Part shown: piece by piece, positions 18,321-27,165 of the stretch
How the letters are laid out: every line of letters starts with the position of its first letter
How positions within the stretch are numbered: position 1 is the first letter of the stretch
Assembly (NCBI GenBank): GCA_947488295.1
Contig: CANKYU010000006.1
Location: 62,001 to 126,000, forward strand
Direction: 5' to 3'
DNA from: an uncultured Anderseniella sp.
GTDB taxonomy: Bacteria; Pseudomonadota; Alphaproteobacteria; Rhizobiales; Aestuariivirgaceae
DNA length: 64,000 bases
Notes under the pieces: generated by a model
Database searches by the model: none
Told to the model about the DNA's origin: nothing
The model's input: only the letters and a program-made list of their open reading frames with translations
Translations under genes and position numbers: made by a program

Positions 18321-18440
18321 CTGCTGTGAAGGTTGGGCCGGGACGCTGGCACAAGCTTGCCTGCTTGACAATACATGGCCCGCCATGCTGCAAGCCCGCT
18401 ACATCTTATTGGCAATATCATCTGACTGGAGACCGCTGAC

Positions 18441-19388
18441 GTGACTGTTGCATTTACATTTCCGGGCCAGGGATCGCAGGCCGTGGGCATGGGCAGGGAG
18501 CTTGCAGATGCGTTTCCCGCCGCGCGTGCGGTTTTCGACGAGGTCGACGAGGCGCTTGGTGAAAAACTGTCGGCGGTCATGTGGGACGGCCCTGCCGAAA
18601 CACTCACACTCACCCAGAATGCCCAACCGGCCCTGATGGCGGTCTCCATGGCTGTTATGGCTGTCCTGCAGGACGAATTTGGCGTCACAGTCGCAGGCAA
18701 GGCGGGCTACGTGGCCGGGCACTCGCTGGGTGAATACTCGGCACTGGCCGCTGCGGGAACCTTTTCTGTGGCGGACACTGCAAGGTTGCTGCGGACACGT
18801 GGTGAAGCCATGCAGGCGGCAACGCCGGTCGGTACCGGGGCCATGGCGGCCCTGCTGGGGCTTGATTTTGAAACTGCCGTGAAAGTGGCCGAAGAAGCAG
18901 CCCAGGGCGAGGTATGTCAGGCGGCAAACGACAATGCGCCGGGCCAGGTCGTCGTATCCGGATCGAAAGCTGCAGTTGAACGCGCTGTCGATATTGCCAA
19001 GGCCCATGGCGCCAAGCGTGCCATGCTGCTGCCGGTATCTGCGCCGTTCCATTGTGCGCTGATGCAGCCGGCTGCGGACGTCATGGCCGGTGCACTTGCA
19101 GATGTTGACATGGTTGCACCTGCTGTGCCGCTGGTGGCCAATGTGGTTGCCGGCGCCGTCAGTGATACAAGCCAGATCCGCGACAATCTCGTTGCCCAGG
19201 TAACCGGCACCGTGCGCTGGCGTGAATCGGTTTCGTGGATGGTCGATAACGGGGTTACAGGATTTGTCGAAGTCGGTGCCGGCAAGGTGTTGACGGGAAT
19301 GGCCAGACGCATGGCATCAGACGCTACCTGCATGGCCACAACATCTGTCTTGGACATCGAGGCAGTCGTCCAGCACTTGAACGCCTAG
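18441..19388 (+). CDS. fabD: Malonyl-CoA:ACP transacylase
   Basis: 315 aa. It loads malonyl groups onto ACP for fatty acid synthesis. The nucleophile motif 'GHSLGEYSAL' (Ser near residue 94) and the catalytic His in 'PVSAPFHCALM' are present, together with the N-terminal 'FPGQGSQAVGMG'. The start is GTG with GGAG upstream. It opens the cluster fabD-fabG-acpP-fabF. Confidence 0.96.
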   Translation: MTVAFTFPGQGSQAVGMGRELADAFPAARAVFDEVDEALGEKLSAVMWDGPAETLTLTQNAQPALMAVSMAVMAVLQDEFGVTVAGKAGYVAGHSLGEYSALAAAGTFSVADTARLLRTRGEAMQAATPVGTGAMAALLGLDFETAVKVAEEAAQGEVCQAANDNAPGQVVVSGSKAAVERAVDIAKAHGAKRAMLLPVSAPFHCALMQPAADVMAGALADVDMVAPAVPLVANVVAGAVSDTSQIRDNLVAQVTGTVRWRESVSWMVDNGVTGFVEVGAGKVLTGMARRMASDATCMATTSVLDIEAVVQHLNA

Positions 19389-19416
19389 AACCCGTCCGCC
19401 GCTACAATCAGGAGAG

Positions 19417-20160
19417 ATGAACATGTTTGACCTCACCGGCAAGAAGGCCCTTGTTACCGGCGCGACCGGGGGAATTGGTGCTGCCATCGCAAAGGCATTG
19501 CATGCCAACGGCGCGACTGTTGCCCTGTCGGGCACTCGTGCCGCCGTTCTGGAAGAGGTCAGGGCAGGTCTCGAAACTCGCGCTCATGCCGTGACCTGTA
19601 ATTTGTCTGATCCCGATGATGTCGACAAACTGATCCCGGCTGCCCAGGACGCCATGGATGGCCTCGACATCCTGGTCAACAATGCAGGCATCACCCGTGA
19701 CAACCTGGCCATGCGCATGAAACGCGAAGACTGGCAAGCCGTGCTGGACGTCAATCTGACCGCTGCGTTTACGCTTACGAAGAACTGCATGCGCACAATG
19801 ATGAAGCAGCGCTGGGGCAGGGTAATCAACATAACATCGGTAGTAGGCGTGACCGGCAATGCCGGCCAGGCCAACTACGCCGCGTCCAAGGCCGGCATGA
19901 TCGGCATGTCGAAATCTCTCGCTCAGGAACTGGCCTCACGCAACATTACGGTCAACTGCATTGCGCCGGGTTTCATCGAGACTGCAATGACGGATGAGCT
20001 TGACGACAAGCAGAAAGAGGCAATTCTTGCTTCGGTTCCGGCCGGTCGTTTGGGGCATACGGACGAAATTGCCGCAGGGGCGGCCTACCTGGCCAGTGAA
20101 GAAGCAGCCTATGTCACAGGTCAGACCTTGCACATCAATGGCGGGATGGCCATGTTGTGA
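19417..20160 (+). CDS. fabG: 3-oxoacyl-[ACP] reductase
   Basis: 247 aa. NADPH-dependent reduction of 3-oxoacyl-ACP. Cofactor motif 'TGATGGIG', 'NNAGITRDN', the active-site 'ITSVVGVTGNAGQANYAASKAG' region (Ser, YxxxK) and the 'GFIETAMTD' motif are all standard FabG. It lies 28 bp after fabD with a CAGGAGAG site. Confidence 0.96.
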   Translation: MNMFDLTGKKALVTGATGGIGAAIAKALHANGATVALSGTRAAVLEEVRAGLETRAHAVTCNLSDPDDVDKLIPAAQDAMDGLDILVNNAGITRDNLAMRMKREDWQAVLDVNLTAAFTLTKNCMRTMMKQRWGRVINITSVVGVTGNAGQANYAASKAGMIGMSKSLAQELASRNITVNCIAPGFIETAMTDELDDKQKEAILASVPAGRLGHTDEIAAGAAYLASEEAAYVTGQTLHINGGMAML

Positions 20161-20208
20161 TCCGCTGCGTACGTCGTCCACAACCGCGCATTGTTTCGGT
20201 TTTCGGGC

Positions 20209-20236
20209 TTGGAGTAGTGGGTAAATGTGTGATAAT
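20209..20236 (+). promoter_or_regulatory. Candidate acpP promoter
   Basis: TTGGAG and GATAAT (5 of 6 matches to TATAAT) with a 16-bp spacer lie in the 233-bp gap between fabG and acpP. Transcription would start near 20243, leaving a leader of about 150 nt. acpP is usually expressed from its own strong promoter. Confidence 0.42.
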
Positions 20237-20261
20237 AGGCGCGTTGTAGATGTGGGAATGC

Positions 20262-20278
20262 TCAGCCTTTCGGGCTGA
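20262..20278 (+). other. Hairpin in acpP leader
   Basis: TCAGCC and GGGCTGA form a 6-7 bp stem with a TTTC loop, followed by four A rather than T. It is not a terminator on this strand; it may be a leader structure or mRNA-stabilising hairpin. Confidence 0.35.
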
Positions 20279-20393
20279 AAATCCGGTATAAACAAAGGCT
20301 TACCCACTGGAAATTTTACTGAACCGGATTCGGTTCCCGCAAGGTGCGGGGCAATCTCGAACGCCGGATCAACTTAACGAGGGTTATATTGAA

Positions 20394-20630
20394 ATGAGTG
20401 ATGTTGCTGATCGGGTCAAAAAGATTGTCGTTGAGCACCTCGGTGTAGAAGCCGACAAAGTGGCAAAAGAAGCCAGCTTTATCGATGATCTCGGCGCAGA
20501 CAGCCTGGATACCGTTGAGTTGGTAATGGCGTTTGAAGAAGAGTTCGGAATTGAGATTCCTGACGATGCGGCAGAAACCATCCAGACCGTTGGTGACGCT
20601 GTTGGTTTCATCGAGAAGAATGCAGCCTGA
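20394..20630 (+). CDS. acpP: Acyl carrier protein
   Basis: 78 aa, acidic. The phosphopantetheine attachment motif 'DDLGADSLDTVEL' (Ser near residue 37) is intact. It carries growing acyl chains for the fatty acid synthase. Size and sequence are standard for AcpP. fabF follows 167 bp downstream. Confidence 0.98.
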   Translation: MSDVADRVKKIVVEHLGVEADKVAKEASFIDDLGADSLDTVELVMAFEEEFGIEIPDDAAETIQTVGDAVGFIEKNAA

Positions 20631-20797
20631 TTTGATCAGGTCATGCCGTATGCCGGGTGTCGGTGCACGGTATCAGTTATGGGTTTGAATACGGTGGCAG
20701 TGCAAAACACTGCCGCCGTATTTGTTGAATGCCGATCACTGGCATTGATTGCCGGTGCGGAGAAAAAAGCGGTCGTCCTGATCCGGGGAGTGTTTTC

Positions 20798-22063
20798 ATG
20801 CGCAGAGTTGTAGTCACAGGTATTGGCATGGTGTCGCCGGTCGGCGCCAATGTGGATGACAGCTGGGCCAATCTGCTGGCCGGGAAGTCGGGTGCGACCC
20901 GGGTGACCCGCATGGATGTGTCTGACATGGCCTGTCAGGTCGGCTGTGAGGTGAAAACCGGTGATGGCTCAGACGGTACCTTTAACTGTGACGACTGGAT
21001 GGAGCCGAAAGAGCAGCGCCGCTACGATACCTTCATCAAGTACGGTTATTCAGCTGCAAAAATGGCGGTCGCCAATTCCGGCTGGAAGCCCGAGACAGAC
21101 GAGGATCACTGGCGCACCGGCGTTCTGATTGGCTCCGGCATCGGCGGCCTGCCATCCATTGAAGCAACGACCCATCTGCTCGCCGAAAAGGGGCCTCGCC
21201 GTGTCAGCCCGTTCTTTATTCCAGGCTCTCTCATCAACCTGGTGTCGGGCCTTGTATCAATTGAATTCGGGTTCAAGGGACCAAATCATTCGGTTGTAAC
21301 CGCTTGTTCGACAGGCGCTCATGCCATCGGCGATGCTGCGCGAATCGTGGCGCTGGACGATGCCGACGTGATGATCGCGGGCGGCGCCGAGGCGGCCATC
21401 AGCCGTATTGGTTATGCGGGGTTTCAGGCCTGCAAGGCGCTTTCAACCCACTTCAACGACACCCCGGAAAAGGCATCACGTCCTTATGACAAGGACCGCG
21501 ATGGGTTCGTCATGGGCGAAGGTTCAGGCGTTGTGGTGCTGGAGGAGTATGAGCATGCAAAGGCCCGCGGCGCGACGATCTATGCCGAGGTGGTGGGTTA
21601 CGGCATGTCGGGTGACGCCTTTCACATCACGGCACCGGCGGCAGATGGAGACGGCGCCTTTCGCTGTATGACAGCTGCGCTGAAAAGGGCCGGTATTTCG
21701 GCTTCAGATCTCGACTATGTAAATGCTCACGGTACCTCTACACCGATGGGCGACGAGATCGAATTGAAAGCCGTCGAACGGCTTCTGGGCAATCAGGCGG
21801 ACAAGTTGTGCATGTCGTCGACGAAGTCTGCAACCGGGCACCTGCTTGGAGCGGCAGGGGCCATTGAAGCGATTTTCTCCATCCTCGCCATGCGCGACAA
21901 TACGGCACCGCCAACGCTCAATCTGGACAACCCATCTGTCGAAACCGCGATTGACCTGGTGCCGCACACGGCGCGAAAAAAGGAAATCAACACAGTTCTG
22001 TCGAATTCATTTGGTTTTGGTGGCACCAACGCTTCCTTGATTTTCCGTCGCGTGGACAACTGA
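20798..22063 (+). CDS. fabF: 3-oxoacyl-[ACP] synthase II
   Basis: 421 aa. Condensing enzyme of fatty acid elongation. The Cys-His-His triad is seen in 'VVTACSTGAHAIGDA', 'VNAHGTSTPMGD' and 'KSATGHLLGAAGA'. The start at 20798 has GGGGAG 7 nt upstream and gives the usual 'MRRVVVTGIGMVSPVG'; the frame runs 23 codons further upstream without a good site. Confidence 0.96.
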   Translation: MRRVVVTGIGMVSPVGANVDDSWANLLAGKSGATRVTRMDVSDMACQVGCEVKTGDGSDGTFNCDDWMEPKEQRRYDTFIKYGYSAAKMAVANSGWKPETDEDHWRTGVLIGSGIGGLPSIEATTHLLAEKGPRRVSPFFIPGSLINLVSGLVSIEFGFKGPNHSVVTACSTGAHAIGDAARIVALDDADVMIAGGAEAAISRIGYAGFQACKALSTHFNDTPEKASRPYDKDRDGFVMGEGSGVVVLEEYEHAKARGATIYAEVVGYGMSGDAFHITAPAADGDGAFRCMTAALKRAGISASDLDYVNAHGTSTPMGDEIELKAVERLLGNQADKLCMSSTKSATGHLLGAAGAIEAIFSILAMRDNTAPPTLNLDNPSVETAIDLVPHTARKKEINTVLSNSFGFGGTNASLIFRRVDN

Positions 22064-22221
22064 CGTCCTGCGCCTGAGGAACAAGGAGCGGGATCGAGAT
22101 GGCTTTTGGTTGTTGCAACCCGAAGCTGTCTGCCTGATCAATCTCGGAGAATTGTAGCAATCCTTGCAGGTTTGTCTGCGCCCGGATTGCTCCGAATCAG
22201 AAAACAGGGATGCAAACCTGA

Positions 22222-23529
22222 ATGAGTGTGTTGCCCAACCGCAGGCCGAAACGTTCGCGCAGCCTCATTGGCCGCTTGTTTCGCTGGCTCTTCGCTCTGG
22301 TCTTTGTGGCTGGCGTATCTGCGGGAGGGCTGTGGTTCTTTGCAAACATCGAAGGTCCCCTGGCCAAGGCCAAGGTTGTGAACATTCCGAAAGGAAGTTC
22401 AACAATCGACATCGCGACGCGGCTGAACGAGCAGGGTGTCGTGGACAGTTCCATCATCACGATGCTCGGCATTACCGCCGTGCGCTACACATTCGATGTC
22501 GATCCCAAGGCAGGTGAGTATGAATTCGCCGCCGGCAGTTCCCTGATCGATGTGCTTCGCAAGATCAAAAGCGGCCGGACGCTGTTTTACAAGGTCTCAA
22601 TGCCGGAAGGGTTCACGTCATGGCAGGTGATGGAACGACTGAAGGCAAACGAACTGCTTGTCGGTGAAATTACAAACCCGCCGGCAGAAGGCGAACTGCT
22701 TCCCGATACCTATCTGTTCAACCGCGGCGGTACACGCCAGTCGATCATTGATCAGATGGGCGCGGCGCAGAAAAAGCTGATCGAAAAGCTTTGGCCGGAC
22801 CGGGCTGAAGGGCTTCCGCTCAAGACGCCGGAGCAGGCGCTGATACTGGCATCAATTGTCGAGAAGGAAACCGGTCAGGCCGACGAACGGGCCCAGGTCG
22901 CTGCCGTTTTCGTGAACCGGTTGCGAAGGGGGATGAGGCTGCAGTCGGATCCAACCATCATATACGGTATCACCAGGGGCAAGGGTAAACTCGACCGGCC
23001 CATCAGGCGCAGCGACATTCGCGAGAAGACTGATTACAACACCTATCAGATTGACGGTCTGCCGCCGACCCCGATTGCCAATCCCGGCCGGGCCGCCATC
23101 GAAGCGGTTCTCAATCCGGTTGAGACCGAGCATCTGTATTTTGTGGCGGACGGCACAGGCGGGCATGTGTTTGCGAAGACGCTGGCTGAGCACAATGCAA
23201 ACGTGAGAAAATGGCGCAGTTGGCTCCGCGACCAGCGCGAGCAACAAGAAGCCGAACAACAGGAAGCCGAACAGCAGGAAGCCGAGCAACAGGAAGCCGC
23301 GCAACAGGCGGCCACCGAAGAAGCCACTCAACAGCCGGTGGTTGAAGAACAACCTCCAGCATCGGCACAGGAAACCGAAAGCCAGGCATCCGAGAGCTCG
23401 GCAGCATCTGTTCCGGTGCCGGCGCCGGCGCAACCGGACAGCGCTGAGCAGCGATCAGGTAACTTTCGTCTGGTCGAAATTGCAGGGCGAAGCGTCCCGA
23501 TACCTAAAAACAAGCCGCAACGTCAGTGA
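22222..23529 (+). CDS. mltG: Endolytic transglycosylase MltG
   Basis: 435 aa. A cytoplasmic basic stretch and one transmembrane helix (about residues 16-37) precede a LysM-like region and the YceG/MltG catalytic domain. The catalytic Glu lies in 'LASIVEKETGQADER', with 'VFVNRLRRGMRLQSDPTIIYG' and 'TYQIDGLPPTPIANPG' following. It cleaves nascent glycan strands at the inner membrane. The C-terminal 100 residues are a Gln/Glu/Ala-rich extension with five QQEAE-type repeats, absent from E. coli MltG. Confidence 0.93.
   Translation: MSVLPNRRPKRSRSLIGRLFRWLFALVFVAGVSAGGLWFFANIEGPLAKAKVVNIPKGSSTIDIATRLNEQGVVDSSIITMLGITAVRYTFDVDPKAGEYEFAAGSSLIDVLRKIKSGRTLFYKVSMPEGFTSWQVMERLKANELLVGEITNPPAEGELLPDTYLFNRGGTRQSIIDQMGAAQKKLIEKLWPDRAEGLPLKTPEQALILASIVEKETGQADERAQVAAVFVNRLRRGMRLQSDPTIIYGITRGKGKLDRPIRRSDIREKTDYNTYQIDGLPPTPIANPGRAAIEAVLNPVETEHLYFVADGTGGHVFAKTLAEHNANVRKWRSWLRDQREQQEAEQQEAEQQEAEQQEAAQQAATEEATQQPVVEEQPPASAQETESQASESSAASVPVPAPAQPDSAEQRSGNFRLVEIAGRSVPIPKNKPQRQ
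23239..23313 (+). repeat. 15-bp tandem repeat in mltG
   Basis: Five in-frame copies of a 15-bp unit (consensus GAACAACAGGAAGCC) encode EQQEA repeats in the MltG tail. The copies differ mostly at silent positions. Probably a low-complexity linker prone to copy-number change. Confidence 0.88.
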
Positions 23530-23652
23530 CGCAAGAGGCTTGCATCCGTGCATGGCATATCGGGCGGGCTGCCGGTAAGGTGTTGCCGGGGAGTGATTCT
23601 TGATGTCCTGGTGTCTGCAGTATGGCGGAGCCGGGGCGAGGGGCGAATTGAC

Positions 23653-24540
23653 ATGACTATTTCCAGCATGACCGGTTTTGGCCGCGGTGAGGGAAGTTCA
23701 GGTCCGTGGACTTTTCATTGGGAGATGCGGTCGGTCAACGGCAAGTCGCTTGATGTGCGTTTGCGGCTTCCGACCGGCACAGAGGCTGTCGAACAGGCCA
23801 TTCGCGCCAGCGCAGCCAGGCATCTGAAGCGAAGCAATGTGCAGGTGTTCCTTCACCTTGAAAAGGATGAAGCCGCCTCAAGCATCAGGGTGAACGCCGA
23901 CGCGCTTGCAGCAGCCATTGACGCAGTACGCGCGGTGGAGAAGGCCAATGGCGGACTGCCGGCGTCGACTGATGCCATTCTGGCAATGCGTGGTGTCATT
24001 GAACATGCCAGTGAAGAGCCTGATGAGGATGCATTGGCCGCGCGCGACACTGCTCTCATAGATGCGGCTGAGCAGGCAATCAGGGCGCTTGCCTCCAATC
24101 GCCTGGAAGAAGGAGAGCGCCTGGCGGCAATTGTTTCCGGTCAACTGGACCGGATCGAAGACCTCACGGCGCAGGCAATCTCCAATCCGTCCCGCACACC
24201 GGATGCAATTCAGGCGCGGCTGGCTGCAAGTGTCGAACGAATAGTGGCAACTGCCTCATCCCTCGAGCCGGAACGGTTGCATCAGGAAGCCATGCTGGCG
24301 GCCGCGAAGGCTGATATCCAGGAAGAACTGGATCGCCTGGTAGCCCATGTTGCAGCTGCGCGGGAATTGCTGCTGGCTGATGGACCGGTTGGCCGCAAGT
24401 TCGATTTCCTGGCGCAGGAATTCAATCGCGAAGCCAACACCTTGTGCTCAAAATCCACCGACACGTCATTGACCCATATCGGGCTTGAACTGAAGACCGT
24501 GATCGATCAGCTTCGCGAACAGGTGCAAAACATTGAGTAA
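23653..24540 (+). CDS. YicC family endoribonuclease
   Basis: 295 aa. The N-terminal 'MTISSMTGFGRG' and C-terminal 'FLAQEFNREANTLCSKS' plus 'VIDQLREQVQNIE' are diagnostic of YicC/YloC proteins, which are RNases implicated in sRNA and stationary-phase regulation. The start at 23653 gives the conserved N-terminus; the frame extends 35 codons upstream. It overlaps gmk by 8 bp; the yicC-gmk pair is widely conserved. Confidence 0.93.
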   Translation: MTISSMTGFGRGEGSSGPWTFHWEMRSVNGKSLDVRLRLPTGTEAVEQAIRASAARHLKRSNVQVFLHLEKDEAASSIRVNADALAAAIDAVRAVEKANGGLPASTDAILAMRGVIEHASEEPDEDALAARDTALIDAAEQAIRALASNRLEEGERLAAIVSGQLDRIEDLTAQAISNPSRTPDAIQARLAASVERIVATASSLEPERLHQEAMLAAAKADIQEELDRLVAHVAAARELLLADGPVGRKFDFLAQEFNREANTLCSKSTDTSLTHIGLELKTVIDQLREQVQNIE

Positions 24541-25183
24541 GTCAGGCAAATCGTCAGCCATCGCCCGGCGCGGCCTGTTGTTCGTGCTGTCGTCACCGTC
24601 AGGCGCAGGCAAGACCACATTATCGAGGCAGTTGCTGGCGCGTGAACCGGACATGGTCATGTCGGTTTCAGTTACAACGCGAAAACCGCGGCCGGGAGAA
24701 ACCGACGGCAAGGACTATCATTTCATCTCCCGCGAGCAATTTGACGAGATGGTCAGGGCCGGCGAGTTGCTGGAATATGCGGAAGTGTTCGGCAATGGCT
24801 ACGGCACGCCCATCAAGCCTGTCCAGGAGTGGCTGGCGGATGGCAGGGACGTGCTGTTTGATATCGACTGGCAGGGCACGCAGCAGATACATGCGCGCAT
24901 GACCGACGACCTTGTGCGGGTGTTCATCCTGCCGCCGTCGGCGGAGGAACTGCGTGACCGGCTGGTGCGCCGAGCCCAGGACACAGCATCTGTAGTGGCC
25001 AAACGCATGGCCGAAGCCTCCAACGAAATCAGTCACTGGGCAGAGTATGATTATGTCCTGATCAATGATGATCTGAACCAGTGCGATCGGTCCATCAGTG
25101 CAATACTGGACGCCGAGCGATTGCGCCGTCACCGCCGCGTTGGTCTTGATACTTTTGTCAAACGTCTGCGAAAGCATCTGTAA
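24533..25183 (+). CDS. gmk: Guanylate kinase
   Basis: 216 aa. ATP-dependent phosphorylation of GMP to GDP. The P-loop 'SSPSGAGKTTLSRQLL', GMP-binding 'VSVTTRKPRPGE' and lid region 'RLVRRAQDT' are intact. The best start is a TTG inside the end of yicC (8-bp overlap), since no in-frame ATG precedes the P-loop. Translational coupling to yicC is likely. Confidence 0.95.
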   Translation: MSKSGKSSAIARRGLLFVLSSPSGAGKTTLSRQLLAREPDMVMSVSVTTRKPRPGETDGKDYHFISREQFDEMVRAGELLEYAEVFGNGYGTPIKPVQEWLADGRDVLFDIDWQGTQQIHARMTDDLVRVFILPPSAEELRDRLVRRAQDTASVVAKRMAEASNEISHWAEYDYVLINDDLNQCDRSISAILDAERLRRHRRVGLDTFVKRLRKHL

Positions 25184-25224
25184 TGCACGTCGGTTGACTG
25201 GCTTGAGGGACCGGCTTGCCTGCT

Positions 25225-26073
25225 TCAGGGGGAAGCGGCTTGTGCCAGCCTGCAGAAACCGGCCACATCGACCTCTTCAGCACGCATGGTCGGCTCCAGG
25301 CCGGCTTCGGTGATCAGGGCAACGGGATCGCCGCCCAGTGCCTTGAGACTGGAGCGCAGCATCTTGCGCCGTTGACCAAATGCAGCCGCCGTCACTTTTT
25401 CCAGCACGGCTGCATCGCAGCCGACAACCGGCTCGCTCCGCGGCGTAACATGCACGATGGATGAGGTTACCTTGGGTTGCGGTGTGAAAGCTTTCGGCGA
25501 AACATCGAACATTTTCACAGCGTCGCTGCGCCATTGCGAGATGATCGACAAACGTCCATAGGCATTGTCTCCCACGCCGGCACATATCCGATGTGCCACC
25601 TCTTTTTGAAACATCAGGGTCAGGGATGACCAGAACGGCGGCCAGGGATGCCTGGTCAGCCATCCGGTCAGCAACGGGGTTGCGATATTGTAGGGAAGGT
25701 TGGCGACAATCTTAACAGGCCGGGACCCGGCGATTGCCTGCCAGTCGGTGGCCAGTGCATCACCGTGCATCACTGTCAGCCTGCCGGGCCAGGCAGCGGA
25801 AATTTCAGCCAGTGCCGGTAAAGCTCGCTCATCACGTTCGACCGCTATCACCTTGTCGGCGCCTTCCATAAGCAGGGCTCTGGTCAGACCACCCGGGCCG
25901 GGGCCCACCTCGATTATCGTAAAACCTTCAAGGGGACCGGCTGTACGGGCAATTCTTCGTGTCAGGTTGAGATCGAGCAGGAAGTTCTGGCCGAGGTTTT
26001 TTCTGGCCGACAGTCCGTAACGATCAATGACCTCGCTTAGGCGGGGCAGGTTGTCGTCCGCCGCGTCGTTCAT
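25225..26073 (-). CDS. rsmA: 16S rRNA dimethyladenosine transferase
   Basis: 282 aa. It dimethylates two adjacent adenines near the 3' end of 16S rRNA. 'KNLGQNFLLD', the SAM motif 'IIEVGPGPGGLTRALL' and the catalytic 'ANLPYNIATPLL' are standard for KsgA/RsmA. The start overlaps the pdxA stop by 4 bp (ATGA), so translation is coupled. Confidence 0.96.
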   Translation of the reverse strand: MNDAADDNLPRLSEVIDRYGLSARKNLGQNFLLDLNLTRRIARTAGPLEGFTIIEVGPGPGGLTRALLMEGADKVIAVERDERALPALAEISAAWPGRLTVMHGDALATDWQAIAGSRPVKIVANLPYNIATPLLTGWLTRHPWPPFWSSLTLMFQKEVAHRICAGVGDNAYGRLSIISQWRSDAVKMFDVSPKAFTPQPKVTSSIVHVTPRSEPVVGCDAAVLEKVTAAAFGQRRKMLRSSLKALGGDPVALITEAGLEPTMRAEEVDVAGFCRLAQAASP

Positions 26074-27122
26074 GAAGCCGGTGTTGGCACGGGACTGCGC
26101 GCCATGTGCGTTGCTCTGGTCATGCGGTCTGCCTGCATGACGGCGGCAATGAAGCTGGACGGGTTGGCATTGCCGGTGCCGGCCAGTTCCAGCGCGGTAC
26201 CGTGATCAGGAGATGTTCGCACGAAAGGCAGGCCCAGAGTGGTGTTGACACCTTCATGAAAACCTATGGCCTTGACCGGTATCAGTGCCTGATCATGATA
26301 CATGCACAAGGCGGCATCATAAGTTGCACGAGCCTGTTCGTGAAACAGCGTATCCGCCGATACCGGACCGAAAGCGCCTATTCCGGCCAGACTGAGTTGC
26401 TGTACAGCCGGTGCGATGATGTCCCTGTCTTCCAGGCCGATAGTGCCGTTCTCGCCTGCGTGCGGATTCAGCCCGGCGACTGCGATACGCGGTCTTGCAA
26501 TACCAAAATATCTTTTCAAGTCTCGGTCTATGACCTGTGCCTGGGCCACGATGGCGGCATTTGTCACTGCTGACGGCGCCTGTGCCAGTGGAATATGAAC
26601 ACTGAGCGGGATGGTGCGGAAATCGCCTGCGGACAACATCATGACCGGCTCGGCCGGATGGCCTGCCTTGACAGCAAGGTGTGCCAGATAATCAGTATGG
26701 CCTTCGTGTTTGAAGCCTGCCTGGTAAAGCGTTTCCTTGTGAATAGGGCCTGTCACGATTGCCGATATCTCGCCGCCAAGCGCCAGCTTTACGGCCATAT
26801 CCACCCATTCAACAACCTGTCTGGCGGAACCCGCGGATGGAACGCCTGCATGCGGTTCGTGTTCCAGGGGCATGTCGAGCACCGGCAGTCCGCGTTCGAA
26901 TGCGTCTTCAATGTCCGAAGCGTCGGCGACCGGGATGACGTCGACCGCGGCGAGGCCTGTCATGCTCGCTCTAAGCCGCAATGTCCTTGCGCAGCCGACG
27001 ACACCGAATGCCGGTAGTGATCGCTCCGTTGATTGCGAATAGCTTGACAGAACAATGTCGGCGCCGATACCGGCCGGGTCGCCCATTGTTACCATCAAGG
27101 GTAGGGGAGATGTCTTGTTCAT
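26070..27122 (-). CDS. pdxA: 4-hydroxythreonine-4-phosphate dehydrogenase
   Basis: 350 aa. NAD- and metal-dependent oxidation in the DXP-dependent vitamin B6 pathway. 'VTMGDPAGIGADIV' at the N-terminus, 'GPIHKETLYQAGFKHEGHTDYLA' with metal-ligand His, and 'MYHDQALIPVKAIGFHEGVN' identify it. It stands between the surA-like gene and rsmA in the common order surA-pdxA-rsmA. Confidence 0.96.
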   Translation of the reverse strand: MNKTSPLPLMVTMGDPAGIGADIVLSSYSQSTERSLPAFGVVGCARTLRLRASMTGLAAVDVIPVADASDIEDAFERGLPVLDMPLEHEPHAGVPSAGSARQVVEWVDMAVKLALGGEISAIVTGPIHKETLYQAGFKHEGHTDYLAHLAVKAGHPAEPVMMLSAGDFRTIPLSVHIPLAQAPSAVTNAAIVAQAQVIDRDLKRYFGIARPRIAVAGLNPHAGENGTIGLEDRDIIAPAVQQLSLAGIGAFGPVSADTLFHEQARATYDAALCMYHDQALIPVKAIGFHEGVNTTLGLPFVRTSPDHGTALELAGTGNANPSSFIAAVMQADRMTRATHMARSPVPTPAS

Positions 27123-27165
27123 CAGTGCCGTCCACAGGCCAGATTCAGCTCGCCGCCTTTAACCC

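Noticed and set aside
23239..23313. CRISPR-like array in mltG
   Set aside because: The units are 15 bp, contiguous and in frame, with no spacers; they encode a low-complexity tail.
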